Below are positions 24,572 to 34,076 of a stretch of DNA of 64,000 nt, piece by piece (the first letter of the stretch is position 1; each line of letters opens with the position of its first letter). A program made the position numbers and the translations under genes. The notes beneath the pieces are model-generated. The model ran no database searches. It was not told where the DNA came from and saw only the letters and a program-made list of their open reading frames with translations. The stretch is taken from NCBI RefSeq assembly GCF_016411865.1, contig NZ_JAEKJA010000001.1:248001-312000 (forward strand), in the 5' to 3' direction. This DNA comes from Acuticoccus mangrovi. GTDB lineage: Bacteria > Pseudomonadota > Alphaproteobacteria > Rhizobiales > Amorphaceae.

Positions 24572-25485
24572 CACTTCGCTCCGTACATGGTGCGCAGATC
24601 GACGACGCGGGACATGATCACGATGAGTGTGAGCGTCGCGACGAGGATGGTGGTCGCGAGCATCGTGGCGAGGCCCCACCTCAGCGTCTGCTCCATGGAG
24701 AACCAGATATATTCGGCGATCATCACCACCTTGCCGCCGCCGAGGAGGGCGGGTGTGACGAAGAAGCCGAGGGAGAAGACGAAGACGAGGATCAGCGCGC
24801 CGATGAGGCCGGGGAAGGAGAGCGGCACCCAGACCCGCCAGAACGTCCCGGACGCGGTGGCGCCGAGCCCGCGGGCGGCGAGAAGCACGCGCTGGTCGAT
24901 GCCCTGCATGTTCGCAAAGAGCGGCAGGATGGCGTAGGGCAGCATGAAGTGCACCATGCCGATGATCACGCCGGTTTCCGAGCGCACCAGGCGCAGCCGG
25001 CCTTCGACGAGGCCGAGATCGCGCAGCGGCTGATAGAAGAGATCCACCGCCTCATAGCCGATGCCGCGGTTGCGCAGAAGGATGATCCAGGCGAAGGCGC
25101 GGATCAGCACCGACAGCCAGAAGGTGAGCAGCACCCCGAACATCAGAAGGGTGCGCTGGCGCGGGCCGACATTCACCATCGCGTAGGCGACGATGTAGCC
25201 CAGCACCACCGTGAGGAAGGTCGTGATGACGCAAACCCAAGCCGTCCGCAACAGCATGCGCTGAATGCCCTCATCGACGAACAGCATGCTGTAGTTGCCG
25301 AGCGGCGCGGTCGCCGCATCCGCATCGAACTCCGTGAAGCTGATGGTGAGGATCTGTGCCAGCGGCACCAGGTAGAAGAACACGATCAGGATGATCGGCG
25401 GAAGGAGGAGCAGCCAATAGACGCTGGGAAGGCCGGCGCGGGCCGGCCTCCCCGTTGCCTGTGCTGCGAGCGTTGCGTTCGCCAC
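24571..25485 (-). CDS. ABC transporter permease, PotB-like
   Basis: A 304-residue permease with six membrane segments; EAA loop at RVLLAARGLGATASGTFWRV. The GTG at 25485, 13 bases after the stop of the binding-protein gene, is the only sensible start because further upstream the frame overlaps that gene. It forms the membrane pair with the PotC-like protein. N-terminus MANATLAAQATGRPARAGLPS is followed at once by the first helix. Confidence 0.9.
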   Translation of the reverse strand: MANATLAAQATGRPARAGLPSVYWLLLLPPIILIVFFYLVPLAQILTISFTEFDADAATAPLGNYSMLFVDEGIQRMLLRTAWVCVITTFLTVVLGYIVAYAMVNVGPRQRTLLMFGVLLTFWLSVLIRAFAWIILLRNRGIGYEAVDLFYQPLRDLGLVEGRLRLVRSETGVIIGMVHFMLPYAILPLFANMQGIDQRVLLAARGLGATASGTFWRVWVPLSFPGLIGALILVFVFSLGFFVTPALLGGGKVVMIAEYIWFSMEQTLRWGLATMLATTILVATLTLIVIMSRVVDLRTMYGAK

Positions 25486-25498
25486 GTGTCGACCAGCC

Positions 25499-26617
25499 TT
25501 AGCTCGAGATGAGGTCGAGATAGTCCTTGCCGACGCGGGCGATATTCTCGCCGTACCATTCGTTGTCGACGGGGAGCTGCAGGGCGTAGTTATCCGGGTC
25601 GGTCGCATTGAACTTCTTGAGTTCCGGCGGCACGAGCGGGGCGGCGGCGGGGTTCGCCGGCGCATTGCCGAAGAGCTCGAACAGCTTCACCTGGCGGGCG
25701 GGGTCCTGGGTGGAGGCGATGAAGGGCCACACCGCGTCGCCGGCCGGGTTGTTCTTCGGCACGACCCAGGCACCCGGCAGCACGATGCCCTGGTTCCAGG
25801 TCCAGTCCCACATGCCGTCGGTCTCGTCGTAGATCGCCTTCACGCGGGTGTTCCAGAAGCAGCCCATCACCACTTCCTGCGAGCGCATGAACTGCTGGCT
25901 CTCCGCGCCCGACGCCCAGAAGATCAGATCGTCGAGGATCGACTTGACGGTCTCCCAGGCGAGCTTCTCCTTCGACGGGGTGATCGGGTAGACCTCTTCC
26001 TTGGCAAGGCCCGCCCCCATCAGCGCCACCTCGGGGACGGCGATCACGTCCTTGCGCATGGAGCGAAGGCCGGGGAAGTCCTTGGTGTTGAAGAAGTCCT
26101 TCCAGCTCTTGGGCGCGGAATCGGTGTCGTACTCGCTGGTGTCGTAGGCGAGCACGAACGAGTAGATGTAGTTCGTGGCGCCCCACTTGAAGTCCATGCC
26201 GGGGAAGAACTTCTTGCGGTCGACGACGTCGTAGTCGATCTCGCGGATGAAGCCGCCGGTGCCGAGCTGGATCGACGAGCCGCCGCCCGAATCGCAGATG
26301 TCCCAGGTCACCGCGCCGGATTCGACCATCGCGCGGATCTTGCCCTGGCTCGGGCCGCCGCCGTCGACCACGACGTCGATGCCGGGGTTCTCTTCCTCGT
26401 AGGGGATCGCGAAGGAGGTATCCATGAACTCGATGGCATCGCCGCCCCAGTTCACGAGCACGATTTCCTTCGCTTGGGCCCAGGCCTTGCTGGACATCAT
26501 CGGCGGCAGAGCGGCGAGCGCGCCCAGGCCGGCGAGGAGCTGGCGGCGGTCGATCCGGCCCGTTCGGTGGAGGGCCTCGCCGAGGCGTTGGATGTCATTC
26601 CGGGAGGGCTGACGCAT
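25499..26617 (-). CDS. ABC transporter substrate-binding protein, PotD-like, Tat-exported
   Basis: A 372-residue periplasmic binding protein. The N-terminus carries a twin-arginine signal (RIDRRQLLAGLGALAALP), so it is exported folded. Mature sequence follows the PotD/PotF pattern: VLVNWGGDAIEFMDTSFAIP, then NPGIDVVVDGG, and KNNPAGDAVWPFIAS late in the protein. The acidic residues that hold polyamine amines in PotD are not clearly conserved, so the ligand may be another small compound. The ATG at 26617 follows GGAGAAG. It is the first gene of the binding-protein/permease/permease run; the ATPase gene sits upstream across a 407-base gap. Confidence 0.88.
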   Translation of the reverse strand: MRQPSRNDIQRLGEALHRTGRIDRRQLLAGLGALAALPPMMSSKAWAQAKEIVLVNWGGDAIEFMDTSFAIPYEEENPGIDVVVDGGGPSQGKIRAMVESGAVTWDICDSGGGSSIQLGTGGFIREIDYDVVDRKKFFPGMDFKWGATNYIYSFVLAYDTSEYDTDSAPKSWKDFFNTKDFPGLRSMRKDVIAVPEVALMGAGLAKEEVYPITPSKEKLAWETVKSILDDLIFWASGAESQQFMRSQEVVMGCFWNTRVKAIYDETDGMWDWTWNQGIVLPGAWVVPKNNPAGDAVWPFIASTQDPARQVKLFELFGNAPANPAAAPLVPPELKKFNATDPDNYALQLPVDNEWYGENIARVGKDYLDLISS

Positions 26618-27024
26618 CGTTCATCTTCTCCGTTGTTGTGAGGGAAGTTGGACCCCACTCCATTCGAGTTTGGCGTCCTGCAATCCGTGTGCCAAGGGCC
26701 TTGCCAAGGGTCTCAGGGGGAGGGGCCGTCCATGCCGCGGCCCGGTCCCGGCCTGTCCCGCCGGAAATCGAAGAGTAGCACAATGATGCGTCCGACGCGC
26801 CGACGCACGATGGGGCGCGTGCGACGCGCTTGGGCACGATGTGGCGCGTCCGACGCGCCGGGCCGCGATCGCCGCGGATGCGTCGGCGAGGAAGGCGCGC
26901 GGACAAACACCGGCGCCGCCGGACGCACGGTCCGCCGGCGCGTGGCGACCGCCCGGAGCTGCGCGGGCGCCGAGCGAGGCGATGGGGCGGTGCGGCAATC
27001 CGCGCCGCCCGATTGGGGGTCGCC
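26618..27024. other. 407-base gap with tandem palindromic repeats
   Basis: No gene is supported between the ATPase stop at 27025 and the binding-protein start at 26617. The part near 26778-26860 contains three tandem palindromic repeats; nearer the binding-protein gene, AC-TCC-ATT-CGAGT-TTGG (about 26654-26670) loosely resembles arms of the TetR-type dyad of 16276-16299. The promoter of the binding-protein operon is probably in this stretch. Confidence 0.5.
26778..26860. repeat. Three tandem palindromic repeats (27-29 base units)
   Basis: Units begin GCACAATG (26778), GCACGATG (26805) and GCACGATG (26834). Each carries a GC-rich dyad, best in the third: GGCGCGTC-C-GACGCGCC at 26843-26859; the second reads GCGCGT-gcg-ACGCGC. 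The array lies about 160-240 bases upstream of the PotD-like gene. It may be a multi-site operator or stacked hairpins in the leader. Confidence 0.7.
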
Positions 27025-28104
27025 TCAGTCGGGTTTGACGACCACCGAGGCGTCGGGCTCCCAGGAGAGCCAGACCGATGCGTCCTGCTGCGGCTCGATG
27101 GGACTCTTGAAGGCCGGCTGGTTGACGAGCACGTCGCCCAGCGCGTCCGTCGCCACGCGCAGCTGGAAGTTGGTGCCGTAGTAGTTCCACGACGACAGGC
27201 GGCCCTCGATGGTGTTGAGGCCGTCCGTCGGAGGCTCGTTGCGCACGTCGATCTTCTCCGGCCGCAGCGCCACGAGGATCGGCTCACCGCCCGAGCCGGT
27301 GCTGTTCGCCTGGCGGAACTCGCCGCCGCCGGCCTGGTAGACGAGGTCGCTGCCGTCCTGGCGCACGGTGCGGCCCTCGATGAAGTTGCTCTTGCCGAGG
27401 AAGTCGGCGACGAAGCGCGTCGCGGGCGCCTCGTAGAGCTCCGTCGGGCTGCCGAGCTGGGCGATCTGACCGTCGTTGAGGATGGCGATGCGGTCCGACA
27501 TCGACAGCGCCTCCTCCTGGTCGTGGGTCACGTAGATGAAGGTGGTGCCGACGCGCTCGTGGATCGCCTTCAGCTCCCATTGGAGGTCGGCGCGCAGCTT
27601 CTTGTCGAGCGCGGAGAGCGGCTCGTCGAGGAGGAGCACGGCGGGGTCGAACACCAGCGCGCGGGCGAGGGCGACGCGCTGCTGCTGGCCGCCGGAGAGC
27701 TGACGGGGCAGCCGGTCCTTGAGGTGGCCGAGCTGCACGAGGTCGAGCGCGTGGCTGACCTTCGCCTCCGCCTCCGCCCCGGTGATGCCGCGCACCCGCA
27801 GCGGAAACGCGACGTTGTGCGCCACGTCGAGATGGGGAAACAGCGCATATCCCTGGAACACCATCCCGAAGTTGCGCTTTTCGGGCGGCAACGGGGTGAT
27901 GATCGCGTCGTCGAGCAGGATGTCGCCGGCGGTCGGCGTGGAGAAGCCGGCGATCGTCATCAGGATGGTCGTCTTGCCCGACCCCGAGGGGCCGAGCAGC
28001 GTGAGAAACTGGCCGCCGGGAACCTTCAGCGTCACATCGTTGACCGCGATGGCGCTCCCATACTCCTTCCGCAGCCTTCGAACCTCGAGTGAATGCGCGG
28101 TCAC
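27025..28104 (-). CDS. ABC transporter ATP-binding protein, PotA-like
   Basis: A 359-residue ATPase: Walker A GPSGSGKTT (38-46), signature LSGGQ (136-140), Walker B LLLDEP (157-162), switch His in THDQEEA, and a C-terminal TOBE-type domain (LVALRPEKIDV onward). It powers the PotBC-like permeases. I chose the GTG at 28104, immediately behind AAGGAGGT, over the weaker upstream frame. Unusual layout: the ATPase gene precedes the binding-protein gene and is separated from it by 407 bases, so the parts may be expressed separately. Confidence 0.92.
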   Translation of the reverse strand: MTAHSLEVRRLRKEYGSAIAVNDVTLKVPGGQFLTLLGPSGSGKTTILMTIAGFSTPTAGDILLDDAIITPLPPEKRNFGMVFQGYALFPHLDVAHNVAFPLRVRGITGAEAEAKVSHALDLVQLGHLKDRLPRQLSGGQQQRVALARALVFDPAVLLLDEPLSALDKKLRADLQWELKAIHERVGTTFIYVTHDQEEALSMSDRIAILNDGQIAQLGSPTELYEAPATRFVADFLGKSNFIEGRTVRQDGSDLVYQAGGGEFRQANSTGSGGEPILVALRPEKIDVRNEPPTDGLNTIEGRLSSWNYYGTNFQLRVATDALGDVLVNQPAFKSPIEPQQDASVWLSWEPDASVVVKPD

Positions 28105-28203
28105 GCGACCTCCTTCAATCCACAAATTCGCCCCGCGGGGCCATCTGGGACGGTCGTGTGCAAGTCCGCGGCCAACCGCGGCGACAGAGAACCGCGGCCG
28201 GCG

Positions 28204-29223
28204 TCAGCCGCCCGACGCGCGCAGCGCCTCGGCGACGAGACCGACCATCCGCTCCAGATTTTGCATCGCGACGACGCCGTCATCAATCGTCGGGGCGGAA
28301 CTCGGCTCGCCGCGCAGCGCCGCGGCCGTGTCAGCGAGGAGGGCGGCGTAGCCCTTGTGGTCCTCGTTGGCGGCGGCGGTGAAGTTGGGCGTCCAGACGA
28401 GGGTGTCGGAGCTGTCGGCGAGCGTCGCGGCCGGATCGTCCGCCTTGAAGGGTGGATTGCGGTGATAGGCGACGTTGATGATGTTGGAGATCTCCACCCG
28501 GCGGTGGTCGCCCATCACCTGGACGAACTCCATCGGCGTGCCGCGCGACTGCACGGTGCCCATCACGAGGGTGCCGATCGCCCCGCTCAGGGTGGCGAGC
28601 GACAGGTGAATGAGGAGCTTGCCCGGCTCCTTCTCCACCACCCGCACCGACATGTCGGCGACGGGGGAGCGCATCAGCCACGGCACGAGGTCCATGTAGT
28701 GGACGCAGTGGTGGAGGAAGAAGCCGGTATAGTCCACCTCGCCCACGAAGTAGGTGGGGGCCGTCATGTAGATGCCGGCAAAGCCCAGGATCGGGCCGAA
28801 CTCGTCCGAGGTCAGGATGTTGTGGGCGATCTTGTTGCCGGTGGAGTAGCGCTTCATGAAGCCGAGGACGACCGGCTTGCCGGCGGCCTTGGCGGCGCGG
28901 GCGATCTCGGCCGCGCCGGCGCTGTCGGGAGCCGGCGGCTTCTCCATGAAGACGGGCAGCCCGCGGGCGAGCGCCTTGAGGCTCACCGCTTGATGGATCG
29001 CGGGGCCGACGGCCATGCCGATGGCGTCGAGGCCCGGATGGGCGAGGAGGGCGTCGGCGTCGTCGAACGTCGCCGAGACGCCGTAGTCGCGGGCGACGGC
29101 GGCCGCCGCATCCGCGTCGACGTCGCACACGGCGGCGAGGTGGATGTCGTTGCGCCCGAGCTGGGGCAGCAGCATCTGGCGCGCGTGGCGGCCGCAGCCG
29201 ATCCAACCGATTCTGAGGCTCAC
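28204..29223 (-). CDS. Gfo/Idh/MocA-family NAD(P)-dependent oxidoreductase
   Basis: A 339-residue Gfo/Idh/MocA protein: dinucleotide site GWIGCGRHA (6-14) and the EKP motif at 94-96 whose Lys is catalytic. Such enzymes oxidise a sugar or inositol hydroxyl. The segment [13 protein letters not shown] supplies the histidine/aspartate pair common in this family. Its start overlaps the isomerase stop (ATGA at 29220-29223). Together with the TIM-barrel isomerase this is a common pair in inositol and rare-sugar catabolism. Confidence 0.9.
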   Translation of the reverse strand: MSLRIGWIGCGRHARQMLLPQLGRNDIHLAAVCDVDADAAAAVARDYGVSATFDDADALLAHPGLDAIGMAVGPAIHQAVSLKALARGLPVFMEKPPAPDSAGAAEIARAAKAAGKPVVLGFMKRYSTGNKIAHNILTSDEFGPILGFAGIYMTAPTYFVGEVDYTGFFLHHCVHYMDLVPWLMRSPVADMSVRVVEKEPGKLLIHLSLATLSGAIGTLVMGTVQSRGTPMEFVQVMGDHRRVEISNIINVAYHRNPPFKADDPAATLADSSDTLVWTPNFTAAANEDHKGYAALLADTAAALRGEPSSAPTIDDGVVAMQNLERMVGLVAEALRASGG

Positions 29224-30107
29224 TGGGCGACCTCCGCGAGGGTGAGGCAGGAGCGGATGAGCTCCAGCCCGGCCTTCAGCTTCTCGCTCTCGTCCTCGTG
29301 CGGGGCGCGCCAGTGGGCGATCGGCAGGCCGACGCGGTCGTCGTCGCGCCGGAACGGCTCCAGCGACACCGGGCCGGCGTAGCCGACGTCGGCGAGGGCG
29401 CGCATGATCGCCGGCCAGTCGAGATGGCCGGTGCCGGGGTGGCCGCGGTGGTTCTCGTTGGCCTGGAAGTGGACGATGCGCGAGCCGGCGGCGCGGATGG
29501 CGTCGGGGATCGAGCGCTCCTCCATGTTCATGTGGAAGGTGTCGAGCATCAGTCCGAGGCCGGAGCTGCCGACCCGGTCGACCACCTCGATCGCCTGGCG
29601 CGTGGTGCAGACGATGTCGGTCTCGAAGCGGTTGAGCGGCTCGAGGCCGAACACCACGCCCGCGGCGGCCGCCTCCGGCGCGACGGTTGCGAGGCCGGCG
29701 ACGGTGCGGGCGGCGCGCTCGGCGATCGCCTCGGCTCCGTGCGGCACCGGCGCGCGCCCGGCGAACACCAGCGGCTCGCCGTAGAGGGGGCCGCCGATGA
29801 TCGTGGCGCCGAGGTCGGTCGCGACCTCGATCGCGTAGCGCAGATAGTCGAGACCGCCTTGGCGGGCGGCGGGATCGTCGCTCGCGATGGAGCGCTGCAG
29901 GTTGACGCGGGCGGCGAGCACCACGCCGAGCCCGGCATCGGCCAGCGCGGCGCGCGTCTCGGCGAGGTCGAGCTCGTCCTCTGGCTCGGGCACCAGGAGC
30001 TCGATGAAGTCGAAGCCCAGGGCGCGAACCTTGGCGAAGAGGGCGAGGTCGCCTCGCCCGAACGGGCGGTTGAACTGCATCGAGATGATGCCGATCGGAT
30101 TCTTCAT
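29220..30107 (-). CDS. Sugar phosphate isomerase/epimerase family protein (AP-endonuclease-2 TIM barrel)
   Basis: A 295-residue TIM-barrel protein with metal-binding glutamates in [10 protein letters not shown] and VSLEPF, a His in DTFHMNMEE and [19 protein letters not shown], the classic D-tagatose 3-epimerase/xylose-isomerase-like set. It would interconvert keto sugars or dehydrate inosose. The start at 30107 is inside a longer frame whose N-terminal part is an artefact. Its stop overlaps the Gfo/Idh start. Confidence 0.88.
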   Translation of the reverse strand: MKNPIGIISMQFNRPFGRGDLALFAKVRALGFDFIELLVPEPEDELDLAETRAALADAGLGVVLAARVNLQRSIASDDPAARQGGLDYLRYAIEVATDLGATIIGGPLYGEPLVFAGRAPVPHGAEAIAERAARTVAGLATVAPEAAAAGVVFGLEPLNRFETDIVCTTRQAIEVVDRVGSSGLGLMLDTFHMNMEERSIPDAIRAAGSRIVHFQANENHRGHPGTGHLDWPAIMRALADVGYAGPVSLEPFRRDDDRVGLPIAHWRAPHEDESEKLKAGLELIRSCLTLAEVAQ

Positions 30108-30171
30108 GATCGTCCGGCGTTGTCGTGGCGCACGGATGCGCTCTTGGGGGAGGAGGGGGCCGTCGCCGGGC

Positions 30172-31095
30172 TCACTTGGCGGCGATGGTGCGGAAGAAGG
30201 CGCCGGCGTCCGCGAAGGCGGCGCGCGCCTCCGGCAGATGGGCCGACATCTGCATGAAACCGTGGACGACGCCGTCGTAGAGGTCGAACCGATCCTCCTG
30301 CCGGCCGAGGGCGGCGAGGCGGGCGGCGAGGCGCTCCGTGTCGCTGCGCAGCGGATCGAGCCCGGCGGCGCTGAGGTAGAGCGGCGGTAGCGCCTTGAGC
30401 TGGGCGTCGGTCGCCTTGAGCGGCAGGGCGGCCGCCTCGGGCCGTCGGTGAGGCGCGACGTACCAGTCGAGATAGCGCTGCATCTTGCCGCGCGTGAGGC
30501 CCGGCCCGTCGGCATGGGCGATGTAGGAGGGCGAATCGAAGTCGTCGTCGTAGACGCCGTAGAAAAGGAGGGCGGTGGCGGGGAGGAGACCACCGCCCTC
30601 CGGGGCGCGCAGCATGAGGGCCAATGCGAGGTTGGCGCCAGCGCTGTCGCCCGAGATGGCCGTCCGACGGTCGGCCATCATGAAGCGGAAGGAGTCCCAG
30701 GCGCGGCTACAGTCCTCGAGCCCCGCGGGATAGGGGTGCTCCGGGGCGAGGCTGTAGTCGAAGGTGACCACCGGGGCGCGGCAGGCGTTGGCGAGCGCCC
30801 GCGCGGCACCCTCGTGGGTGTCCTTGCTGCAGAAGCTGAAACCGCCGCCGTGGATATAGAGGATCGCGCCGTTGCCTTCGTCCTCCTCGGGAACGAGGTG
30901 GCGGGCGGGAAGGCCGACGAGAGTGAGGTCCTCCTCGAGGGCCATCGGCGGCAGATCGCGGTTCCAGCGCTCGTTGAGGCGGGCGGCGAGGGCGCGCCCT
31001 TCGGCGGCCGGCAGCGTGGTGGTGTCGGGCACGCCGGCGTCCTCGTCCGCGAGACGTGCGAGAAGGGCGGCCATCGCCGGGGAGAGGGCGCTCAT
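30172..31095 (-). CDS. Alpha/beta hydrolase (hormone-sensitive-lipase type esterase)
   Basis: A 307-residue cytosolic esterase: oxyanion-hole motif HGGGF, nucleophile Ser in GDSAGAN, Asp in [11 protein letters not shown] and His in GVVHGFMQM. These enzymes cut esters or lactones of small acids; in a sugar-acid locus a lactone or an acylated sugar is a plausible substrate. The start overlaps the GntR stop by four bases (ATGA), so it is translated from the regulator transcript. Confidence 0.9.
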   Translation of the reverse strand: MSALSPAMAALLARLADEDAGVPDTTTLPAAEGRALAARLNERWNRDLPPMALEEDLTLVGLPARHLVPEEDEGNGAILYIHGGGFSFCSKDTHEGAARALANACRAPVVTFDYSLAPEHPYPAGLEDCSRAWDSFRFMMADRRTAISGDSAGANLALALMLRAPEGGGLLPATALLFYGVYDDDFDSPSYIAHADGPGLTRGKMQRYLDWYVAPHRRPEAAALPLKATDAQLKALPPLYLSAAGLDPLRSDTERLAARLAALGRQEDRFDLYDGVVHGFMQMSAHLPEARAAFADAGAFFRTIAAK

Positions 31096-31796
31096 CGCGG
31101 CGTGTTCCGGTCGAAGATCTTGGGGCCGAGATCGCCGATGGTGGCGATGTGATGGGAGAGGGCGGCGCGCGCCGCCTCCACGTCGCCCGCCGCGATGGCC
31201 TCGATGATGACGACGTGGCGATCCGCCGTCTCGGTGAGGGCACGGTTGGGGCTCGAGTTGATGATCTTATAACGGTGATTGTGAATGAGGCAGCGGCTGA
31301 GGATCGGCAGCACGGCGGGCAGATCCGCTGCCTCGTAGAGCGCCATGTGGAAGCGGCGGTCGTGGATCGAGAGGCGGTATTCGTCTTCGGCGCGGGCGGC
31401 CTCGCGCATCGCCTCGAGCTCCTCGCGCAGCGTCGGCAGCACCCTCACCGGGCGCGTCATGGTGCGGGCGATGGCCCGGCATTCGAGGTCGTGGCGCACG
31501 AGGAGGAGCTCGCGGGCGTCGTCCTCGTTGCAGTCGGCGACGCGGGTGCCGCGATGGGCCATGCGCAGCACCAGCCCCTCTTCCTGAAGCTGCAGCAGGG
31601 CTTCGCGAACCGTGCCCTGGCTGCAGTTGAAGCGGGATGCGATCTCGAGTTCCAGGAGCGGCTGGTTCGGCGCAAGGGTGCCGAGCAAGATGTCGCGCTC
31701 CAGGCTGGTGAACACAGTCTGGCTGCGCCGTGAGGCGGGCCGCGCCCGCCCGCCCGAACCGCTCTGTGGCGGAGACTGGAAACTTTCAACCGCCAT
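31092..31796 (-). CDS. GntR-family regulator, FadR subgroup (FCD domain)
   Basis: The ATG at 31796 with AAGGG five bases before it is preferred over GTG at 31802, which lies in the ribosome site itself. The 234-residue protein has a winged helix (SLERDILLGTLAPNQPLLEL, ASRFNCSQGTVREALLQLQEEG) and an FCD domain with HDRRFHMALYEA. It probably represses its own operon and the divergent reductase gene through the perfect palindrome at 31813-31826; a related sequence at 37302-37324 suggests that it also acts on the transporter/dehydratase pair. Confidence 0.9.
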   Translation of the reverse strand: MAVESFQSPPQSGSGGRARPASRRSQTVFTSLERDILLGTLAPNQPLLELEIASRFNCSQGTVREALLQLQEEGLVLRMAHRGTRVADCNEDDARELLLVRHDLECRAIARTMTRPVRVLPTLREELEAMREAARAEDEYRLSIHDRRFHMALYEAADLPAVLPILSRCLIHNHRYKIINSSPNRALTETADRHVVIIEAIAAGDVEAARAALSHHIATIGDLGPKIFDRNTPR

Positions 31797-31806
31797 TGTC
31801 ACCCTT

Positions 31807-31826
31807 CATCGTTATCAATATTGATA
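31807..31826. promoter_or_regulatory. GntR operator candidate: palindrome TATCAATATTGATA with CATCGTTATCA block
   Basis: A perfect 14-base palindrome TATCAATATTGATA (31813-31826) sits 17 bases upstream of the GntR start and 65 bases upstream of the divergent reductase. It overlaps CATCGTTATCA (31807-31817), which recurs at 37303-37313. It is AT-rich in a GC-rich setting, as expected for an operator. Confidence 0.65.
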
Positions 31827-31890
31827 GTGGTACACGCGACCGCGCCCGCATGCAAGCGGATCGCCACTTGAAACGCCGAGGAATCCCCCT

Positions 31891-32991
31891 GTGACCACCG
31901 CTCCCATCGGCCGTACGCCGATCGTCCAGTTCGGCACCAGCCGCTTCCTTCAGGCCCACGCCGATCTCTTCTTCACCGAAGCGGAGCCGGCGCGGCGGGT
32001 CAGCGTGGTGCAGTCGTCGGGTGACCCGGCGCGGGCGCGGCGTCTCGGCGCGCTCAGTGCGCCCGGCGGCTTTCCCGTTCGCATCCGCGGCCTCGCCGAC
32101 GGGCGGGAGGTGGACGAGGAGCGGCGCGTGACGAGCGTCGTGCGCACGCTCTCCACGGCCACCGACTGGGATCGTCTCACCACGATCGTGGTGCGGGAGG
32201 CGGAGGTGATCCTCTCCAACACCGCCGACGCCGGCTATGAGCCTCAGCCGGGCGACCTCGACCGGGCGCCGCATCAGGCGATGAGCTTTCCGGCCAAGCT
32301 CTTCCATCTCCTCAAGGCGCGTCACGCGGCGGGGGGCGGCCAGGTCCTGGTGATGCCGACGGAGCTCGTGCCGGAGAACGGCCGCGTCCTGAAGGCGCGG
32401 GTGATGGAGATCGCCGGCGCGACGGGCGCCGACGACGGGCTTTTCGCCTATCTCGAGGCGCTGCCCTTCGCCAACTCGCTGGTCGATCGCATCGTCTCCG
32501 AGCCCATCGAGCCGGCCGGCGCCGTTGCCGAGCCCTACGCCCTGTGGGCGATCGAAAAGGCGGCGGGCGTCGTCGCGCCGTGCAACCACCCCGCGGTCCG
32601 CCTCGTCGACGATCTCGGCGCCATCGAGCGGCTGAAGCTCTGGATCCTCAATCTCGGCCACACGGTGCTGGCCGACATGTGGCTCGCGGCGGGCGGCGAC
32701 GAGGCCGTCACGGTGCGCGAGATGATGGTGGGCGAGGCCGGCGGCGCGCTGCGGGAGATCTACGCGCAGGAAGTGCTGCCGGGCTTCGCCGCCCACGGCG
32801 AGGGGGAGGTTGCCGCACGCTACCGGGACACCACCTTGGAGCGGCTGCAGAACCCGTTCCTCGACCACCGCCTCGCCGACATCGCCCAGAACCACCGCCA
32901 GAAGGTGGAGCGGCGCGTCGCCGCCTTCCTCGCCTTCGCCGGCACCCCAGCGCCACGCCTTGCCGCCGTGGTGGCGCGGGCGAGGGGCTGA
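31891..32991 (+). CDS. Tagaturonate/fructuronate reductase-like mannitol dehydrogenase family protein
   Basis: A 366-residue polyol-dehydrogenase-family enzyme. The NAD site and N-terminal strand are IVQFGTSRFLQAHADLFF; the catalytic segment KLWILNLGHTVLADMW carries Lys, Asn and His of this family, and the end matches NPFLDHRLADIAQNH. Closest in pattern to altronate oxidoreductase (UxaB), which interconverts tagaturonate and altronate. The GTG start at 31891 follows GAGGAAT. It is divergent from the GntR operon and convergent with the ABC genes. Confidence 0.85.
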   Translation: MTTAPIGRTPIVQFGTSRFLQAHADLFFTEAEPARRVSVVQSSGDPARARRLGALSAPGGFPVRIRGLADGREVDEERRVTSVVRTLSTATDWDRLTTIVVREAEVILSNTADAGYEPQPGDLDRAPHQAMSFPAKLFHLLKARHAAGGGQVLVMPTELVPENGRVLKARVMEIAGATGADDGLFAYLEALPFANSLVDRIVSEPIEPAGAVAEPYALWAIEKAAGVVAPCNHPAVRLVDDLGAIERLKLWILNLGHTVLADMWLAAGGDEAVTVREMMVGEAGGALREIYAQEVLPGFAAHGEGEVAARYRDTTLERLQNPFLDHRLADIAQNHRQKVERRVAAFLAFAGTPAPRLAAVVARARG

Positions 32992-33002
32992 GGCGGCGCC
33001 CA

Positions 33003-34076
33003 TCAGAGGCGCGGGTCCGCGGCGTCGAGGCCCGCCTCGTCGCCGCGCGGCAGGATGCGCGCGTCCGAAGGGTCGATGGCGATCCCCACCGTCGCTCCTT
33101 CGGCGATCACCTCCTCGTGCTCGGCATCGGTGGCGAGAAGCGCGCCGATCGGCGTGTCCACCCGGTACTCGGCCACCGCGCCGAGGTAAGACGCGCGGTG
33201 GATGGTGCCGCGGATCATCGCCTCGCCGGGCTCGCGGACGAGGCGCATGTGCTCCGGCCGCAGCACCACGTCGACGGCGGTGCCGGGGGCAAGGTCGGTG
33301 GTGAGCGTCAGCCCGTCGAGCCGCACCACCCCGTCGGCGACCTCCGCACCCACCACGTTGGCATCGCCCATGAAGTCGGCGACGAAGGCGCTGTTGGGCG
33401 CCTCGTAGAGCGCGCGGGGGGCGCCCGCCTGGGCGATCCGGCCGTGGCGCATGACGATGATGCGGTCCGAGATCGCCATCGCCTCGGACTGGTCGTGGGT
33501 GACGTAGACCACCGTCAGGCCGAGGCGCTGCTGGAGATCGCGGATCTCCTCGCGCACCTGGCGGCGCAGCTTGGCATCGAGATTGGAGAGCGGTTCGTCG
33601 AAGAGGAGCACGTCGGGCTCGAGCACCAGCGCGCGGGCGACCGCGACGCGCTGCTGCTGACCGCCCGACAGCGCGCTCGGCAGCCGCTCTTCCAGCGCCT
33701 TGAGGCCGAGGATCTCGAGCTGACGCTTCGCCCGCTCGTGCGCCTCCCGCTTGGGCACCTTCTGCGCAACCAGTCCGTAGGCGACGTTGTCGATCACGTT
33801 CATGTGCGGAAACAGCGCGTAGGACTGGAACACCATCGCGATGTTGCGCCCGTTGGCGGGGACGCGCGAGACGTCCTTGCCGGCGATCAGGATGCGGCCG
33901 GAGGTGGGCATCTCGAGCCCCGCGATGAGGCGGAGCACGGTGGTCTTGCCGCAGCCCGACGGGCCGAGCAAGCTGACGAGCTCGTGCGTCTTCACGGTGA
34001 AGGCGATGTCCTTCACGGCCTCAAAGCGGCCGAACGCCTTGCCGACATTGTCGAAGATGAGGGCGCCTTCGCTCAC
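33003..34076 (-). CDS. ABC transporter ATP-binding protein (FbpC/AfuC-like)
   Basis: A 357-residue ATPase: Walker A GPSGCGKTT (38-46), signature LSGGQ (136-140), LLFDEP Walker B (157-162), THDQSEA switch and a C-terminal TOBE region (VVLRPEHMRLV). The start is GTG at 34076 and overlaps the permease stop (GTGA). It belongs with the permease and binding protein just upstream; whether the load is iron or a sugar phosphate is discussed in the findings. Confidence 0.92.
   Translation of the reverse strand: MSEGALIFDNVGKAFGRFEAVKDIAFTVKTHELVSLLGPSGCGKTTVLRLIAGLEMPTSGRILIAGKDVSRVPANGRNIAMVFQSYALFPHMNVIDNVAYGLVAQKVPKREAHERAKRQLEILGLKALEERLPSALSGGQQQRVAVARALVLEPDVLLFDEPLSNLDAKLRRQVREEIRDLQQRLGLTVVYVTHDQSEAMAISDRIIVMRHGRIAQAGAPRALYEAPNSAFVADFMGDANVVGAEVADGVVRLDGLTLTTDLAPGTAVDVVLRPEHMRLVREPGEAMIRGTIHRASYLGAVAEYRVDTPIGALLATDAEHEEVIAEGATVGIAIDPSDARILPRGDEAGLDAADPRL

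Noticed and set aside
26778-26860. Tandem repeats as a CRISPR array
   Set aside because: Units follow each other directly without spacers and no cas genes are present.
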